Of a DNA stretch of 14,605 nt, positions 5,712 to 13,504 are shown piece by piece. The notes beneath the pieces were generated by a model. The model was given only the letters and a program-made list of their open reading frames with translations, did no database searches and was not told the DNA's origin. The stretch comes from Faeciplasma avium. GTDB lineage: Bacteria; Bacillota; Clostridia; Oscillospirales; Ruminococcaceae. The stretch lies in contig DVOL01000014.1 of assembly GCA_018713505.1 (NCBI GenBank), positions 1 to 14,605 of the forward strand, read 5' to 3'. The position numbers and the translations under genes were made by a program. Position 1 is the stretch's first letter, and the number at the start of each line of letters is the position of its first letter.

Positions 5712-6161
5712 CTAGTCCTTCTTTTCAATCTCCACAGGCTCTTCATCAGACTTTTTGCCCTTTTTGCGCTTTTTCTCCTCGGCGGCAGACTGAGCAAGGG
5801 CGGCTTTTTCCTCCATAGACTTCTTTGCGGCAGCCTCCTTCTCAGCCTCTGCTGTGAGATTCTGAGCTACAGACCAGCGGGCGATTCTTATCCTGCTTCT
5901 GTCTCCGCCGGTCTCGATTACAAGGGTATTGTCCTCAAGCTTGCAGACAATTCCGACAATTCCTCCAGCCGCTATTACCTCGTCGCCAAGTGAGATGTTT
6001 TTACGCATCTCGGCGTCCTTTTTCTCCTTCTTGCGCTGAGGATGTATAAGAATGAAGTAAAATGCCATTAACAGAACAACCATCCAGATAATGGACATCA
6101 TTCCGCCAAGACCTGCGCCGGAGGCGTCGGCAGCAGTTAAAACAATCCAGCTAAAATCCAT
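5712..6161 (-). CDS. yajC: Preprotein translocase subunit YajC
   Basis: 149 residues. A short N-terminus is followed by one membrane helix (about residues 20-39) ending in the family signature FYFILIHPQRKKEKK. Next comes the conserved cytoplasmic segment: MRKNISLGDEV, then AAGGIVGIVCKLEDNTLVIETG, then RSRIRIARWSV. YajC associates with SecDF and the SecYEG translocon in the cytoplasmic membrane. The protein is longer than usual (commonly 85-115 residues) because of a C-terminal tail of about 50 residues. The tail is dense in Glu, Lys and Ala, probably a charged helix or coiled coil, and ends in EPVEIEKKD. The ATG at 6159-6161 has a GGAGG site 8 bases upstream, and a sigma-A promoter lies at 6215-6243, so this is the first gene of its unit. 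Confidence 0.96.
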   Translation of the reverse strand: MDFSWIVLTAADASGAGLGGMMSIIWMVVLLMAFYFILIHPQRKKEKKDAEMRKNISLGDEVIAAGGIVGIVCKLEDNTLVIETGGDRSRIRIARWSVAQNLTAEAEKEAAAKKSMEEKAALAQSAAEEKKRKKGKKSDEEPVEIEKKD

Positions 6162-6214
6162 TTGTTGTTTCCTCCAAAATACGAAAATATCATTTAAAAT
6201 TAAAATGCCCTCTG

Positions 6215-6243
6215 ATTATAGCACATCCTTATCCGGATTTCAA
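6215..6243 (-). promoter_or_regulatory. Sigma-A promoter of yajC
   Basis: Minus strand TTGAAA (6238-6243), a 17-base spacer, then a perfect TATAAT (6215-6220) preceded by TGC (extended -10). The predicted start is near 6208, giving a leader of about 47 bases before the yajC ATG. Confidence 0.8.
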
Positions 6244-6250
6244 GGGAAAG

Positions 6251-6274
6251 CTTAAAAATCAAAGGATTTTTAGG
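6251..6274 (-). terminator. Weak AT-rich hairpin after nfnB
   Basis: Read leftward, CCTAAAAATC pairs with GATTTTTAAG (one mismatch) around a CTTT loop. The T-rich 3' arm is followed by CTTTCCC rather than a U run. It lies 10 bases after the nfnB stop and just before the yajC -35 element. It may be an inefficient terminator, and a clean terminator is not visible here. Confidence 0.35.
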
Positions 6275-6283
6275 CAAAACAGG

Positions 6284-7672
6284 CTATTTGCCCTCTCCCC
6301 TTAGGTATTCGTCAATAGACTTAGCCGCCGTTTTTCCGGCTCCCATAGCCAAAATAACGGTGGCCGCACCTGTTACGGCGTCCCCTCCTGCGTAGACTCC
6401 CTGCTTGGTTGTGAGCATTCCCTCGTCAACTATCAGACAGCCTCTTTTATTCACCTCAAGACCGGATGTCGTGGAGCGGATAAGCGGATTCGGAGAGGTT
6501 CCAATCGCCATGATACAGCAATCAATATCAATGTCGTACTCAGAGGCTTCTATCGGGCTTACAGAGCGCCTGCCGTCCTTTCCGGGCTCTCCCAGAGACA
6601 TCCTCTGGCATCTTATCGCTCTGACCGCTCCGCCGTCGTCGCCCAGTATCTCTATGGGATTTGTTAGGTATACGAACTCGATGCCCTCCTCCTTGGCGTG
6701 ATGTATTTCCTCACGCCTTGCAGGCATCTCAGCCTCCGACCTGCGGTAAATTACATATACATTATCGGCTCCAAGCCTCATGGCGCACCTTGCAGCGTCC
6801 ATGGCGACATTTCCTCCGCCGACGACCGCCACAGAGCGATATCTCTTGACAGGAGTATCGTACTCGTCAAGATACGCCTTCATAAGATTGATTCTTGTAA
6901 GATACTCGTTTGCCGAGAAAACTCCGACAAGACCCTCTCCCTCTATTCCCATGAAGTTGGGAAGTCCTGCGCCTGTTCCGACAAATACTGCCTTGTAGCC
7001 CATATCCATGATTTCATCAATTGACAAAATCTTTCCTATGACCATGTCGGTTTTAATCTCGACGCCGAGCGCCTTGAGATTGTCAATCTCATGCATGACG
7101 GTAGCTTTGGGAAGCCTGAACTCCGGGATTCCGTACATAAGAACGCCGCCGGCGGTGTGAAACGCCTCAAAGACGGTTACCGAGTAGCCAAGCTTTGCAA
7201 GGTCGGATGCACAGGTAAGCCCGGAGGGCCCAGAGCCTATTATCGCAACCTTGATTCCGTTGGGAGCTATTTTCTCGGGAGCGGTCGTCTTATTCATCAT
7301 ATAGTCGGCGACAAAGCGCTCTAGCCTTCCTATTCCGACAGGCTCTCCCTTTATACCTCTTACGCATTTTCCCTCGCACTGGCTCTCCTGAGGGCAGACT
7401 CTGCCGCAGACGGCGGGAAGTCCGTTAGTCGTGGTTATTATCCTGTAAGCGCCCTCAAAGTCGCCCTCGCTGACTTTTGAGATAAACTCAGGTATTCTTA
7501 CTCCTACCGGGCAGCCGCTGACGCAGGGCTTGTTTTTGCAGTTAAGACAGCGCTTAGCCTCGTTTACAGCCTCCTCTGGGGTGTAGCCGCAGCAAACCTC
7601 CTCGAAGTTTCTGGCCCTGATTTTAGGGTCCTGCTCCTTTATGGGAGTCTTGGTTGGCTGCATATTAGCCAT
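6284..7672 (-). CDS. nfnB: NfnB / GltA-family NADPH flavoprotein, large subunit
   Basis: 462 residues from ATG 7670-7672. An N-terminal double-cluster ferredoxin-like domain holds two cysteine groups (C42, C45, C50, C54 and C89, C93, C99, C103), expected to bind two [4Fe-4S] clusters. Two Rossmann domains follow: the FAD site GSGPSG at 146-151, GGGNVAMDAA at 285-294 for the nicotinamide nucleotide, and a C-terminal GGDAVTGAATVI at about 429-440. This is the glutamate-synthase small-chain/sulfide-dehydrogenase fold. Next to an NfnA-type subunit, the best reading is the large subunit of NADH-dependent reduced ferredoxin:NADP+ oxidoreductase, an electron-bifurcating enzyme, although SudA or a GltA-like NADPH donor are alternatives. 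The frame extends to a GTG at 7679-7681. That GTG is part of the GGAGGTG ribosome site serving the ATG 7 bases on, so the ATG is preferred. It overlaps nfnA by 8 bases. Confidence 0.9.
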   Translation of the reverse strand: MANMQPTKTPIKEQDPKIRARNFEEVCCGYTPEEAVNEAKRCLNCKNKPCVSGCPVGVRIPEFISKVSEGDFEGAYRIITTTNGLPAVCGRVCPQESQCEGKCVRGIKGEPVGIGRLERFVADYMMNKTTAPEKIAPNGIKVAIIGSGPSGLTCASDLAKLGYSVTVFEAFHTAGGVLMYGIPEFRLPKATVMHEIDNLKALGVEIKTDMVIGKILSIDEIMDMGYKAVFVGTGAGLPNFMGIEGEGLVGVFSANEYLTRINLMKAYLDEYDTPVKRYRSVAVVGGGNVAMDAARCAMRLGADNVYVIYRRSEAEMPARREEIHHAKEEGIEFVYLTNPIEILGDDGGAVRAIRCQRMSLGEPGKDGRRSVSPIEASEYDIDIDCCIMAIGTSPNPLIRSTTSGLEVNKRGCLIVDEGMLTTKQGVYAGGDAVTGAATVILAMGAGKTAAKSIDEYLRGEGK

Positions 7673-8513
7673 GTCTAACACCTCCAGTGAGCCTGCATAT
7701 GTGAGTCTTGGACTCGTTCTCCTGATTCTTATATGCAGAGTTTCTCCTCATAAGCTCGTCAAAATCGACCTTGAAGCCGTCAAAATCTGGACCGTCTACA
7801 CAGGCGTATTTTGTCTTGCCGTCTACTTTGACACGGCAGCCGCCGCACATCCCGGTGCCGTCAATCATGATGGGGTTAAGGGAGACTATCGTCTTGATGT
7901 CATGAGGTTTAGTGACCTCGCAGACAAACTTCATCATCGGCACAGGACCTATGGCAACTACAAGGTCATAATCTGCGCCTGAGTCTATAAGCTCAGAGAG
8001 CTTGTTTGTGACAAAGCCCTTTGTGCCGTAGCTTCCGTCGTCTGTGGTGATGTAAAGGTTTTTGGAGACCGCTCTCATCTCATCCTCCAGGATGACAATG
8101 TCCTTGCTTCTAAAGCCTGCTATGATGTCGACCTTGACTCCCATATTGTTTAGGGCCTTTGCCGATGGATAGGCAATAGCGCAGCCGACTCCCCCGCCTA
8201 CTACGGCGGCACGCTTTATGTCGGTTCCAAAATGAGTCGGGACTCCGAGCGGTCCTACGACATCGAGTATACTGTCGCCCTCCTTCATGGAGCCAAGCTG
8301 GATGGTGGATTTTCCGACCTTCTGGAATATGATGGTGATAGAGCCTTTTTCTCTGTCATAGTCGGCTATAGTGAGCGGGATTCTCTCGCCCAGCTCGTCC
8401 GTCCTGAAGATTATAAACTGTCCCGCAAGAGCCTTTTTTGCAATCAGCGGAGCGTCAAGCTCCATCAGGGTAACCTGCTCGTTAAGCTCACGCTTTTTCA
8501 GTATCTTAAACAC
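7665..8513 (-). CDS. nfnA: NfnA / SudB-type FAD and [2Fe-2S] subunit
   Basis: 282 residues from GTG 8511-8513. The order is that of the dihydroorotate dehydrogenase electron-transfer (PyrK-like) family: an FAD-binding barrel with RIPLTI near residue 44, an NAD-binding domain with GGGVGCAIAY near 106-115, and a C-terminal [2Fe-2S] site. That site reads D218-G-T-G-M-C223-G-G-C226 and later C238; the family uses one Asp and three Cys as ligands. With nfnB immediately downstream, it should be the NADH-reacting small subunit of the complex. TTG 8526-8528 would add five residues, but GGGGAGG with six-base spacing points to GTG. A family-typical VFKIL start also supports it. The last 20 or so residues are poorly conserved-looking and overlap the nfnB ribosome site and start. 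A promoter lies 36 bases upstream. Confidence 0.91.
   Translation of the reverse strand: MFKILKKRELNEQVTLMELDAPLIAKKALAGQFIIFRTDELGERIPLTIADYDREKGSITIIFQKVGKSTIQLGSMKEGDSILDVVGPLGVPTHFGTDIKRAAVVGGGVGCAIAYPSAKALNNMGVKVDIIAGFRSKDIVILEDEMRAVSKNLYITTDDGSYGTKGFVTNKLSELIDSGADYDLVVAIGPVPMMKFVCEVTKPHDIKTIVSLNPIMIDGTGMCGGCRVKVDGKTKYACVDGPDFDGFKVDFDELMRRNSAYKNQENESKTHICRLTGGVRHG
7679..7685 (-). promoter_or_regulatory. Ribosome binding site deciding the nfnB start
   Basis: Minus strand GGAGGTG. The last three bases could be read as an in-frame GTG start, but as a ribosome site the element stands 6-7 bases before the ATG at 7670-7672, so the ATG is preferred. The site lies inside the nfnA coding end, consistent with coupling. 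Confidence 0.75.
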
Positions 8514-8519
8514 AAAATT

Positions 8520-8526
8520 CCTCCCC
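8520..8526 (-). promoter_or_regulatory. Ribosome binding site deciding the nfnA start
   Basis: Minus strand GGGGAGG followed by AATTTT and GTG (8511-8513). The alternative upstream TTG overlaps this element and has no ribosome site of its own. Confidence 0.8.
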
Positions 8527-8548
8527 AAAGCTTTTTTGTCAGTATGTC

Positions 8549-8577
8549 ATTATACAATAATGTGCTATCAATTTCAA
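8549..8577 (-). promoter_or_regulatory. Sigma-A promoter of nfnAB
   Basis: Minus strand TTGAAA (8572-8577), a 17-base spacer and a perfect TATAAT (8549-8554). The predicted start is near 8542, about 29 bases before the nfnA GTG. No clear terminator separates it from the amidase gene that ends at 8629. Confidence 0.8.
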
Positions 8578-8628
8578 GTATTAAAGCAGCTTTTTGGCAA
8601 AATGCAGAAATAGCCGGACTTTGTTTGA

Positions 8629-11547
8629 CTAATTTCTTGCAAAGTACTGTATAACCGCCTGAGTTATAGCCTGTGCAAGACCCTCCTGTACAGATGAGCT
8701 GTTAAGAGCCATCGCCTCCTCGTAGTTTGTGACAAAGCCACATTCTACGAGTATTGACGGAAACTCCTGCTCAAGAGTCACGGCAAAGTAGTTGTATTTA
8801 GCGCCACGGTTTCTGTTCTTGCTGTCGCCGTACACATAGCTGTTGTAGTAGTCCGCCATGTTCTTAGACACCAGCGACGCCAGCGGCTGCGAGAACGGTG
8901 TGAAGTAGTACGCCTCTACGCCCTGAACGCTCTCTCCGCCCTTGTTGACGCTGTTGCAGTGTATCGAGATGAAAAGGTCGGGGCTGTATCTTCTTGCGTA
9001 CTCGCTTCTTTCGTAGAGGTTTATATACTGCGTGTCGGTGGGAAGCATATAAACCGTGGCTCCCGCCGCTGTTAAAGCGCTTGTCAGCTTCTTTGATATG
9101 GCGATGTTAATCGTCTGCTCAAGGACATGACCTACCGCTCCCGGGTCGAAGGTGGTTGCACTCTTGTTGTAGCCGTGTCCCGGGTCTATTACAATTACCG
9201 AGCCGTAGATGCTGGAGCGGTAGCCGTTAAAGCGCAGGGTCAGGTTGCCGTTCCCGTCGTAGCTGGAGCTGTAGCCTGCGAATACTCCCCTCTTTCTGAG
9301 CTTCAGCCTTAGCTGCATCTTGTCCTCGCCGTTGACGCTGACTCTTTCCCATTCTGCGCTTGTAAAGAGCGAATCGGAGCTAAACTGCGGTATACCCTGT
9401 GCGCCGTCTACATAGTCGAAGGTTATGAGCAGATACTCAGGCTGGAAGCTTTCGATATAGTAGTTCTGGCTTTGAGTATTTGAATAGCTTATAGGAGAGT
9501 AGGATATCTTAAACGGCGTCTGATATCCAAGACTGAGGTTTAAAACGGTATCGGTGTCGCTGACATAGGCGTTATTGAGCGTCACGGTGTTGTTTACTAC
9601 GGTGTAGCCGTCCGCCGTGTTGCAGTCTGAGGCCTTGACTCTAAGCCCGGAGGCTGTCAGATAGTAGGTCACGCTCTGGTTTACGCCCTCGGAGGAAACG
9701 CTGTAGGTTACAACATTAGTTATTACATCGACCGTTCCCGCAGGGAGCCTCGGCATGTCCGGGGTTGCGACATTATCGGTTGTATAGTAATCGTAGGTTA
9801 TGGTGTTGTCATTTTTAATAATGAGGAGGTCTGCGTCCTCGGAGAACGGCGATACTGCGTTGATTATAACTCTTGCGCCGTACATGCTCTCGTAGCAGAT
9901 ATCCCTATAGTTGCCGTTTACAGTGATTATTCCTAAGTCCTGCTCCTCGTTGACTATTCCGTCAGGAGCGGTAAAGTAGCCTGTAAAGCGAGCGTAGTTG
10001 GTGTTGGAGTCCAGCTCGTCCGATCTTGTGTCCTCCTCCTCTAGGGTAATAGTCCGCCCGTTTAGGGTAGCTGTAACCTCGGAGCCGGAATAGGCTACAA
10101 CGCTTACCGATATTTTGGTCTTGCCCTCGACTCTAAGCTCGGTGCCGTCCTCCGGCTCGACTGTCTGCAAAACCTTGATTCGTCTTGTGATTTTATAGGT
10201 GACTGTTTTGGCTTTGTTTTTAAAGGTGAAGGTATTAAGCCCTATCTCAAGGTCCTCCTCGAAGAAGAAGCTTCCCGCCTCGTTGAGGGTTATCTTCTCG
10301 TCGTTAAAGTAGACATCAAAATTCTGGTCAAAGGAGCCTTGGAATTTTACGGTAGGCTCATAGGTTGTAAAGGTTGTCTGCTTGGGAAGAACCATCGATA
10401 GCTCTGTATAGAGCGAGTTGGTGTCTATAAGACCGTCAAAGTATCTTCTGAGAGCATCGGTGCTTGTTCCGACATTTTGCATAAGCGACTCATAGGAGCG
10501 AAAGACGCTTCCCTTGTAGGAGGAATAGTTCCTGCACTCCTCAAGCTGCTTTAGTATCTGACCTGCGTCCCAGGAGGAGTCCGATTCGCTTATTCTCTCG
10601 TTTGCATGGCTGATAAACATCGGGATTCCTGCGCTGGAGGCAAGGCTGTCCCACCATGAAACAATACTCTTAAAGCTAAGCTCTACAGACTCAAGACTTC
10701 CGTAGCAGGTTACAATCATGAAATCTGCGTAGCCCTTTTCTATGTACGCCTTGGTATCGGAATAGCCGTCGATGAGAGCCTCAAAATCGTCCTTGGTATC
10801 CGACCCGCTTTCATCGGTAGAGCTGTTGAGCCATGCGTTTAGTATGTCTATTCCAACCGGCACGGTGCTGCTGGTAGAGCGAATTGCGCTGCTTACAAGC
10901 CTGAAAACATAGCCGCTGTTATCCCTCAGCCAGTTTTCAAAGCCTATCCCAGAGCCGTTTTTTAGGTACTCCTTATAGCTGGTCTGCGAGCTGCCGGAGT
11001 AATACCCGGTCAGAATAATACCGTCTATCAGATACTTATTTGTCAGCTTGTGGGCACAAAGCGAGAGATAGTCGATTTTTTCCTTTAGGCTTACAATGCT
11101 CTTACTGCTTATGGCGTCCTCAAGGTCTAGGGTTATGTAGACAAAGAAGCTGTGCTGTCTTGCCGCCTCGATAAGCATATCAAGCGGCGAGCCGTTCAGA
11201 TAAAGCTTAGAGTCTATCTCGTAGTATATTCTTCCCTCATAGCTAGTGTTGATAATAATTGTATTAAAGCCGTAGCTCTCAAGATTCGAGAAAATTGTAG
11301 CTATTTCGTCAAGAGTGGTGGCAGCAGACTGATTAACATCCGTAAAAAGGTCCTTGCCTATTGTGATATTAGTAGCCCTCATGCTGTCAGGAAAGGCGTA
11401 GTCGTAATAAACCTCAGAGGACTCGGGGCTGGGAGCCGACAAGTCGTCCTCTTCGGCATTTAATGAAATCGGCGCAAAGGGAATGAGCGTGGTAATGGCT
11501 ATATAAAAAGCCATGAAGCAGGAAAAAAGTTTAAAAAAAGCCTTCAT
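8629..11547 (-). CDS. Secreted N-acetylmuramoyl-L-alanine amidase with divergent GHL10-like N-terminal domain
   Basis: 972 residues. A signal peptide (about 1-31, cleavage near SLNA/EE) is followed at about 60-370 by a TIM-barrel-like domain. This aligns by eye with the GHL10 barrel of the neighbouring gene: FNTIIINTSYEGRIYYE, then PLDMLIEAARQHSFFVYITL, then YLIDGIILTGYYSG. The expected acidic pair after IDGI is replaced by Thr-Gly, so this barrel is probably inactive or binding only. A beta-rich middle (about 375-780) follows. The C-terminal Amidase_3 domain (about 781-972) has zinc ligands H791 (in DPGH), E810 and H863 (in SIHCN), and catalytic E935 (in VECGF), all intact. It should cleave the bond between MurNAc and L-Ala in peptidoglycan outside the cell. 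The ATG at 11545-11547 has AAGGAT before it and lies 14 bases after the lipoprotein gene, so the two form one operon. Whether it acts in growth or in sporulation cannot be told. Confidence 0.92.
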   Translation of the reverse strand: MKAFFKLFSCFMAFYIAITTLIPFAPISLNAEEDDLSAPSPESSEVYYDYAFPDSMRATNITIGKDLFTDVNQSAATTLDEIATIFSNLESYGFNTIIINTSYEGRIYYEIDSKLYLNGSPLDMLIEAARQHSFFVYITLDLEDAISSKSIVSLKEKIDYLSLCAHKLTNKYLIDGIILTGYYSGSSQTSYKEYLKNGSGIGFENWLRDNSGYVFRLVSSAIRSTSSTVPVGIDILNAWLNSSTDESGSDTKDDFEALIDGYSDTKAYIEKGYADFMIVTCYGSLESVELSFKSIVSWWDSLASSAGIPMFISHANERISESDSSWDAGQILKQLEECRNYSSYKGSVFRSYESLMQNVGTSTDALRRYFDGLIDTNSLYTELSMVLPKQTTFTTYEPTVKFQGSFDQNFDVYFNDEKITLNEAGSFFFEEDLEIGLNTFTFKNKAKTVTYKITRRIKVLQTVEPEDGTELRVEGKTKISVSVVAYSGSEVTATLNGRTITLEEEDTRSDELDSNTNYARFTGYFTAPDGIVNEEQDLGIITVNGNYRDICYESMYGARVIINAVSPFSEDADLLIIKNDNTITYDYYTTDNVATPDMPRLPAGTVDVITNVVTYSVSSEGVNQSVTYYLTASGLRVKASDCNTADGYTVVNNTVTLNNAYVSDTDTVLNLSLGYQTPFKISYSPISYSNTQSQNYYIESFQPEYLLITFDYVDGAQGIPQFSSDSLFTSAEWERVSVNGEDKMQLRLKLRKRGVFAGYSSSYDGNGNLTLRFNGYRSSIYGSVIVIDPGHGYNKSATTFDPGAVGHVLEQTINIAISKKLTSALTAAGATVYMLPTDTQYINLYERSEYARRYSPDLFISIHCNSVNKGGESVQGVEAYYFTPFSQPLASLVSKNMADYYNSYVYGDSKNRNRGAKYNYFAVTLEQEFPSILVECGFVTNYEEAMALNSSSVQEGLAQAITQAVIQYFARN

Positions 11548-11561
11548 TTTGTTAAATCCTT

Positions 11562-13349
11562 TTAGTTAAACGAGTTTATAGCAGCTAAGAGCGAGTCGAA
11601 TTCCTTTTCCATGTACGAGCCTGTCGGGAACAGCGAGCCGTATCTGTAGTATGCACAGCCAGAGTACCGTGAAAGCGAGTCGATGTATGCCGTCTGCGAG
11701 CTTAGAATACTGCCGGACCTCCATTCCTTGGTGGAGCCGACCTTATAGGCGGCAAAGCCGCAGACAAGCGAAACCGACGGATTTGTCACAAGGCTCTGCC
11801 ATTCCTGGGCGGCTGCGTCAAAGGGAAGCGAGCCCTCGTAGCCGTAGTACAGCTGAGGGACTACATAGTCAAGATAGCCGTAGCTTGAGCACCATAGGTC
11901 TATGTCGGCGTAGAGCTTATTTCTGTTGTTCTCGGTGTTTCCCTGCGGGGAGACTCCGAATAAAACGGTTGGATTAACTGCCTTGACAGTGTCGTAAATG
12001 CTCTTTACAAGCTGGCTGACGGCGTTTTTCCTCCACGAGGAAAGGTCGCTCCAGCCGCTCACGGAAAAGGCGGCGCTGTCAAAGGAGGCGTCTGTTGTCG
12101 GGTAGAAGTAGTCGTCAATGTGTATGCCGTCGACCTGATAGCTTGAGACTATCTCGGCTATCCCGGAAGAGATAAGCTCCCTGACCGCAGTGTAGGCTGG
12201 ACTGAGCCAGTAATAGCCGCTGTCGCTGTCGTAGACGAGATAGGTGCCGTTGGTGCTGTCAAGATTGTACCACTGCTTTAAAATGTAGCTGTCCGGCATC
12301 TGGGAGAAGCGGGCCTTGTCGGTTGTACGCATAGGATTCACCCAGGCATGGAAGGAAAGCCCCAGAGAGTGAGCCTCCTCTATCATGATTTCAAGAGGGT
12401 CATAATCGGGAGACACGCCTACAGTGCCGGAGTACGCCGCAGTGAAGGGATAGATAAAGGAGTGATAGTAAGCGTCCCCGAATGCCCTGACATGGACATA
12501 TACCGTGTTGCAGCCCATCGCTCTAACATTTGAGAAGGCAGTTTTTATCCTCTGCCTGAACTCGTCTGAATCCGCTCCCAGCAGCCAGCCGTCAATGTCA
12601 AGATATGCAAACCAGACAGCCTTTTGCGTCTGGTAGTTTAAAGCCTGATAGCCCGAGGTGTTCCCCACCTCGGGAAGCTCAACCGAGTCCTCGCCGGGAG
12701 CAAGCTCGGTTTGTTCGCTGTCTGAAGAGCTTAGAGCAGCGCTTGATGTGCCGGTTGATGGCAGCGTCTCGCTTGCAGGAGGCTCGCTTGTCTTGGCAGT
12801 AGCTTTTTCCTCGCTCAGATATCTTCCGTTTATAAAGCCTATTCCGCCCTCGAACTCGATTCGATACCAGCCGTTAGAGACTATGCCGGTGACATTTGCG
12901 GCTTCGTCTTTGTCAAGATGACCAAGCCTCCTGCTGCTAGCGTCAGGCTCGCTTCTTACATTGACATCGGCATTTGCATACATAACCGAGCTGTGCGGGG
13001 TTATATCATAGGACGCAGAATCAGAGGCGGCACTTATATCCGATGAGAAGGCAGGCTCTGAGGCTGTGGGAGCCTCGCTTGCTTCACCTATGCTTTCTGT
13101 TATGGTGTACTGAAAGGTCGGCTCTGTCTGAGGCGGGGTAACATAGGACGGCGGCTCAGGTTCAATGAACGGCTCTTCTGTCTTGGCTGAGCCAAAGGTC
13201 TCAATGGTTATTTCATTTGCGCCGGACGAAATACTCCCCTTTGCTCTTTTATCGCAGGAGGAAAGCGTAATAAGGAGGATAACCACGGCTGTTATAGATG
13301 CTAAAAGTCTTTTAAAGTCTAAGACGCACCGCCTGTTATGCCTAAGCAT
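11562..13349 (-). CDS. Lipoprotein with bacterial SH3 domain and GHL10-type glycoside hydrolase domain
   Basis: 595 residues from ATG 13347-13349. A basic N-terminus and hydrophobic stretch end in the lipobox LSSC (C32), so it is probably anchored to the outer face of the membrane. A low-complexity Glu/Pro/Ser/Thr region (about 33-120) leads to a bacterial SH3 domain (about 122-180, with VNVRSEPDASS and NGWYRIEF). A second Ser/Thr/Glu linker (about 182-235) leads to a GHL10/YngK-like TIM barrel (about 242-590), with HAWVNPMRT near 334, the acidic motif VDGIHIDDYFYP at 406-417 and VPQLYYGY near 496. GHL10 proteins are assigned to glycoside hydrolases but their substrates are poorly known; with SH3 and the adjacent amidase, a cell-wall glycan is likely. 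A TTG at 13380-13382 in the same frame is possible (AGGA six bases before). GGGAGGG in front of the ATG makes the ATG preferable. Confidence 0.9.
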   Translation of the reverse strand: MLRHNRRCVLDFKRLLASITAVVILLITLSSCDKRAKGSISSGANEITIETFGSAKTEEPFIEPEPPSYVTPPQTEPTFQYTITESIGEASEAPTASEPAFSSDISAASDSASYDITPHSSVMYANADVNVRSEPDASSRRLGHLDKDEAANVTGIVSNGWYRIEFEGGIGFINGRYLSEEKATAKTSEPPASETLPSTGTSSAALSSSDSEQTELAPGEDSVELPEVGNTSGYQALNYQTQKAVWFAYLDIDGWLLGADSDEFRQRIKTAFSNVRAMGCNTVYVHVRAFGDAYYHSFIYPFTAAYSGTVGVSPDYDPLEIMIEEAHSLGLSFHAWVNPMRTTDKARFSQMPDSYILKQWYNLDSTNGTYLVYDSDSGYYWLSPAYTAVRELISSGIAEIVSSYQVDGIHIDDYFYPTTDASFDSAAFSVSGWSDLSSWRKNAVSQLVKSIYDTVKAVNPTVLFGVSPQGNTENNRNKLYADIDLWCSSYGYLDYVVPQLYYGYEGSLPFDAAAQEWQSLVTNPSVSLVCGFAAYKVGSTKEWRSGSILSSQTAYIDSLSRYSGCAYYRYGSLFPTGSYMEKEFDSLLAAINSFN

Positions 13350-13357
13350 ACGCAAAT

Positions 13358-13364
13358 CCCTCCC
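13358..13364 (-). promoter_or_regulatory. Ribosome binding site deciding the GHL10 lipoprotein start
   Basis: Minus strand GGGAGGG lies 8 bases before ATG 13347-13349. It would be inside the coding region if the upstream TTG (13380-13382) were used. The stronger site and ATG codon favour the downstream start, and both give a lipobox at an acceptable distance. Confidence 0.6.
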
Positions 13365-13419
13365 ATCTATAACTGCATACAAGCCTCATCCTGATTTTAT
13401 TGCAGGGAGGACACATCTA

Positions 13420-13448
13420 ATTGTAGCATTTTGCCGTGATTAATACAA
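13420..13448 (-). promoter_or_regulatory. Sigma-A promoter of the GHL10 lipoprotein-amidase operon
   Basis: Minus strand TTGTAT (13443-13448), a 17-base spacer and TACAAT (13420-13425), preceded by TGC as an extended -10. The predicted start is near 13413, about 64 bases ahead of the ATG. A vegetative-type promoter suggests expression during growth rather than only in sporulation. Confidence 0.7.
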
Positions 13449-13504
13449 GAGGAAAATGCTTCTTGGATAATATACTTAAATAATTTTTACCTTACGGATA
13501 GGCT

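Noticed and set aside
6698..7024. Plus-strand open frames inside nfnB, and likewise at 7641-7982 and 8232-8654 (antisense to nfnA and neighbouring sequence)
   Set aside because: They lie opposite strong, motif-bearing genes, lack ribosome sites and look like complementary-strand artefacts of codon use.
8514..8528. TTG start for nfnA five codons upstream
   Set aside because: It overlaps the GGGGAGG ribosome site that serves the GTG at 8511-8513, and has no ribosome site of its own.
8580..8628. Terminator after the amidase gene
   Set aside because: The AAAGC/GCTTT repeat leaves no room for a loop, and no U run follows. I see no usable hairpin.
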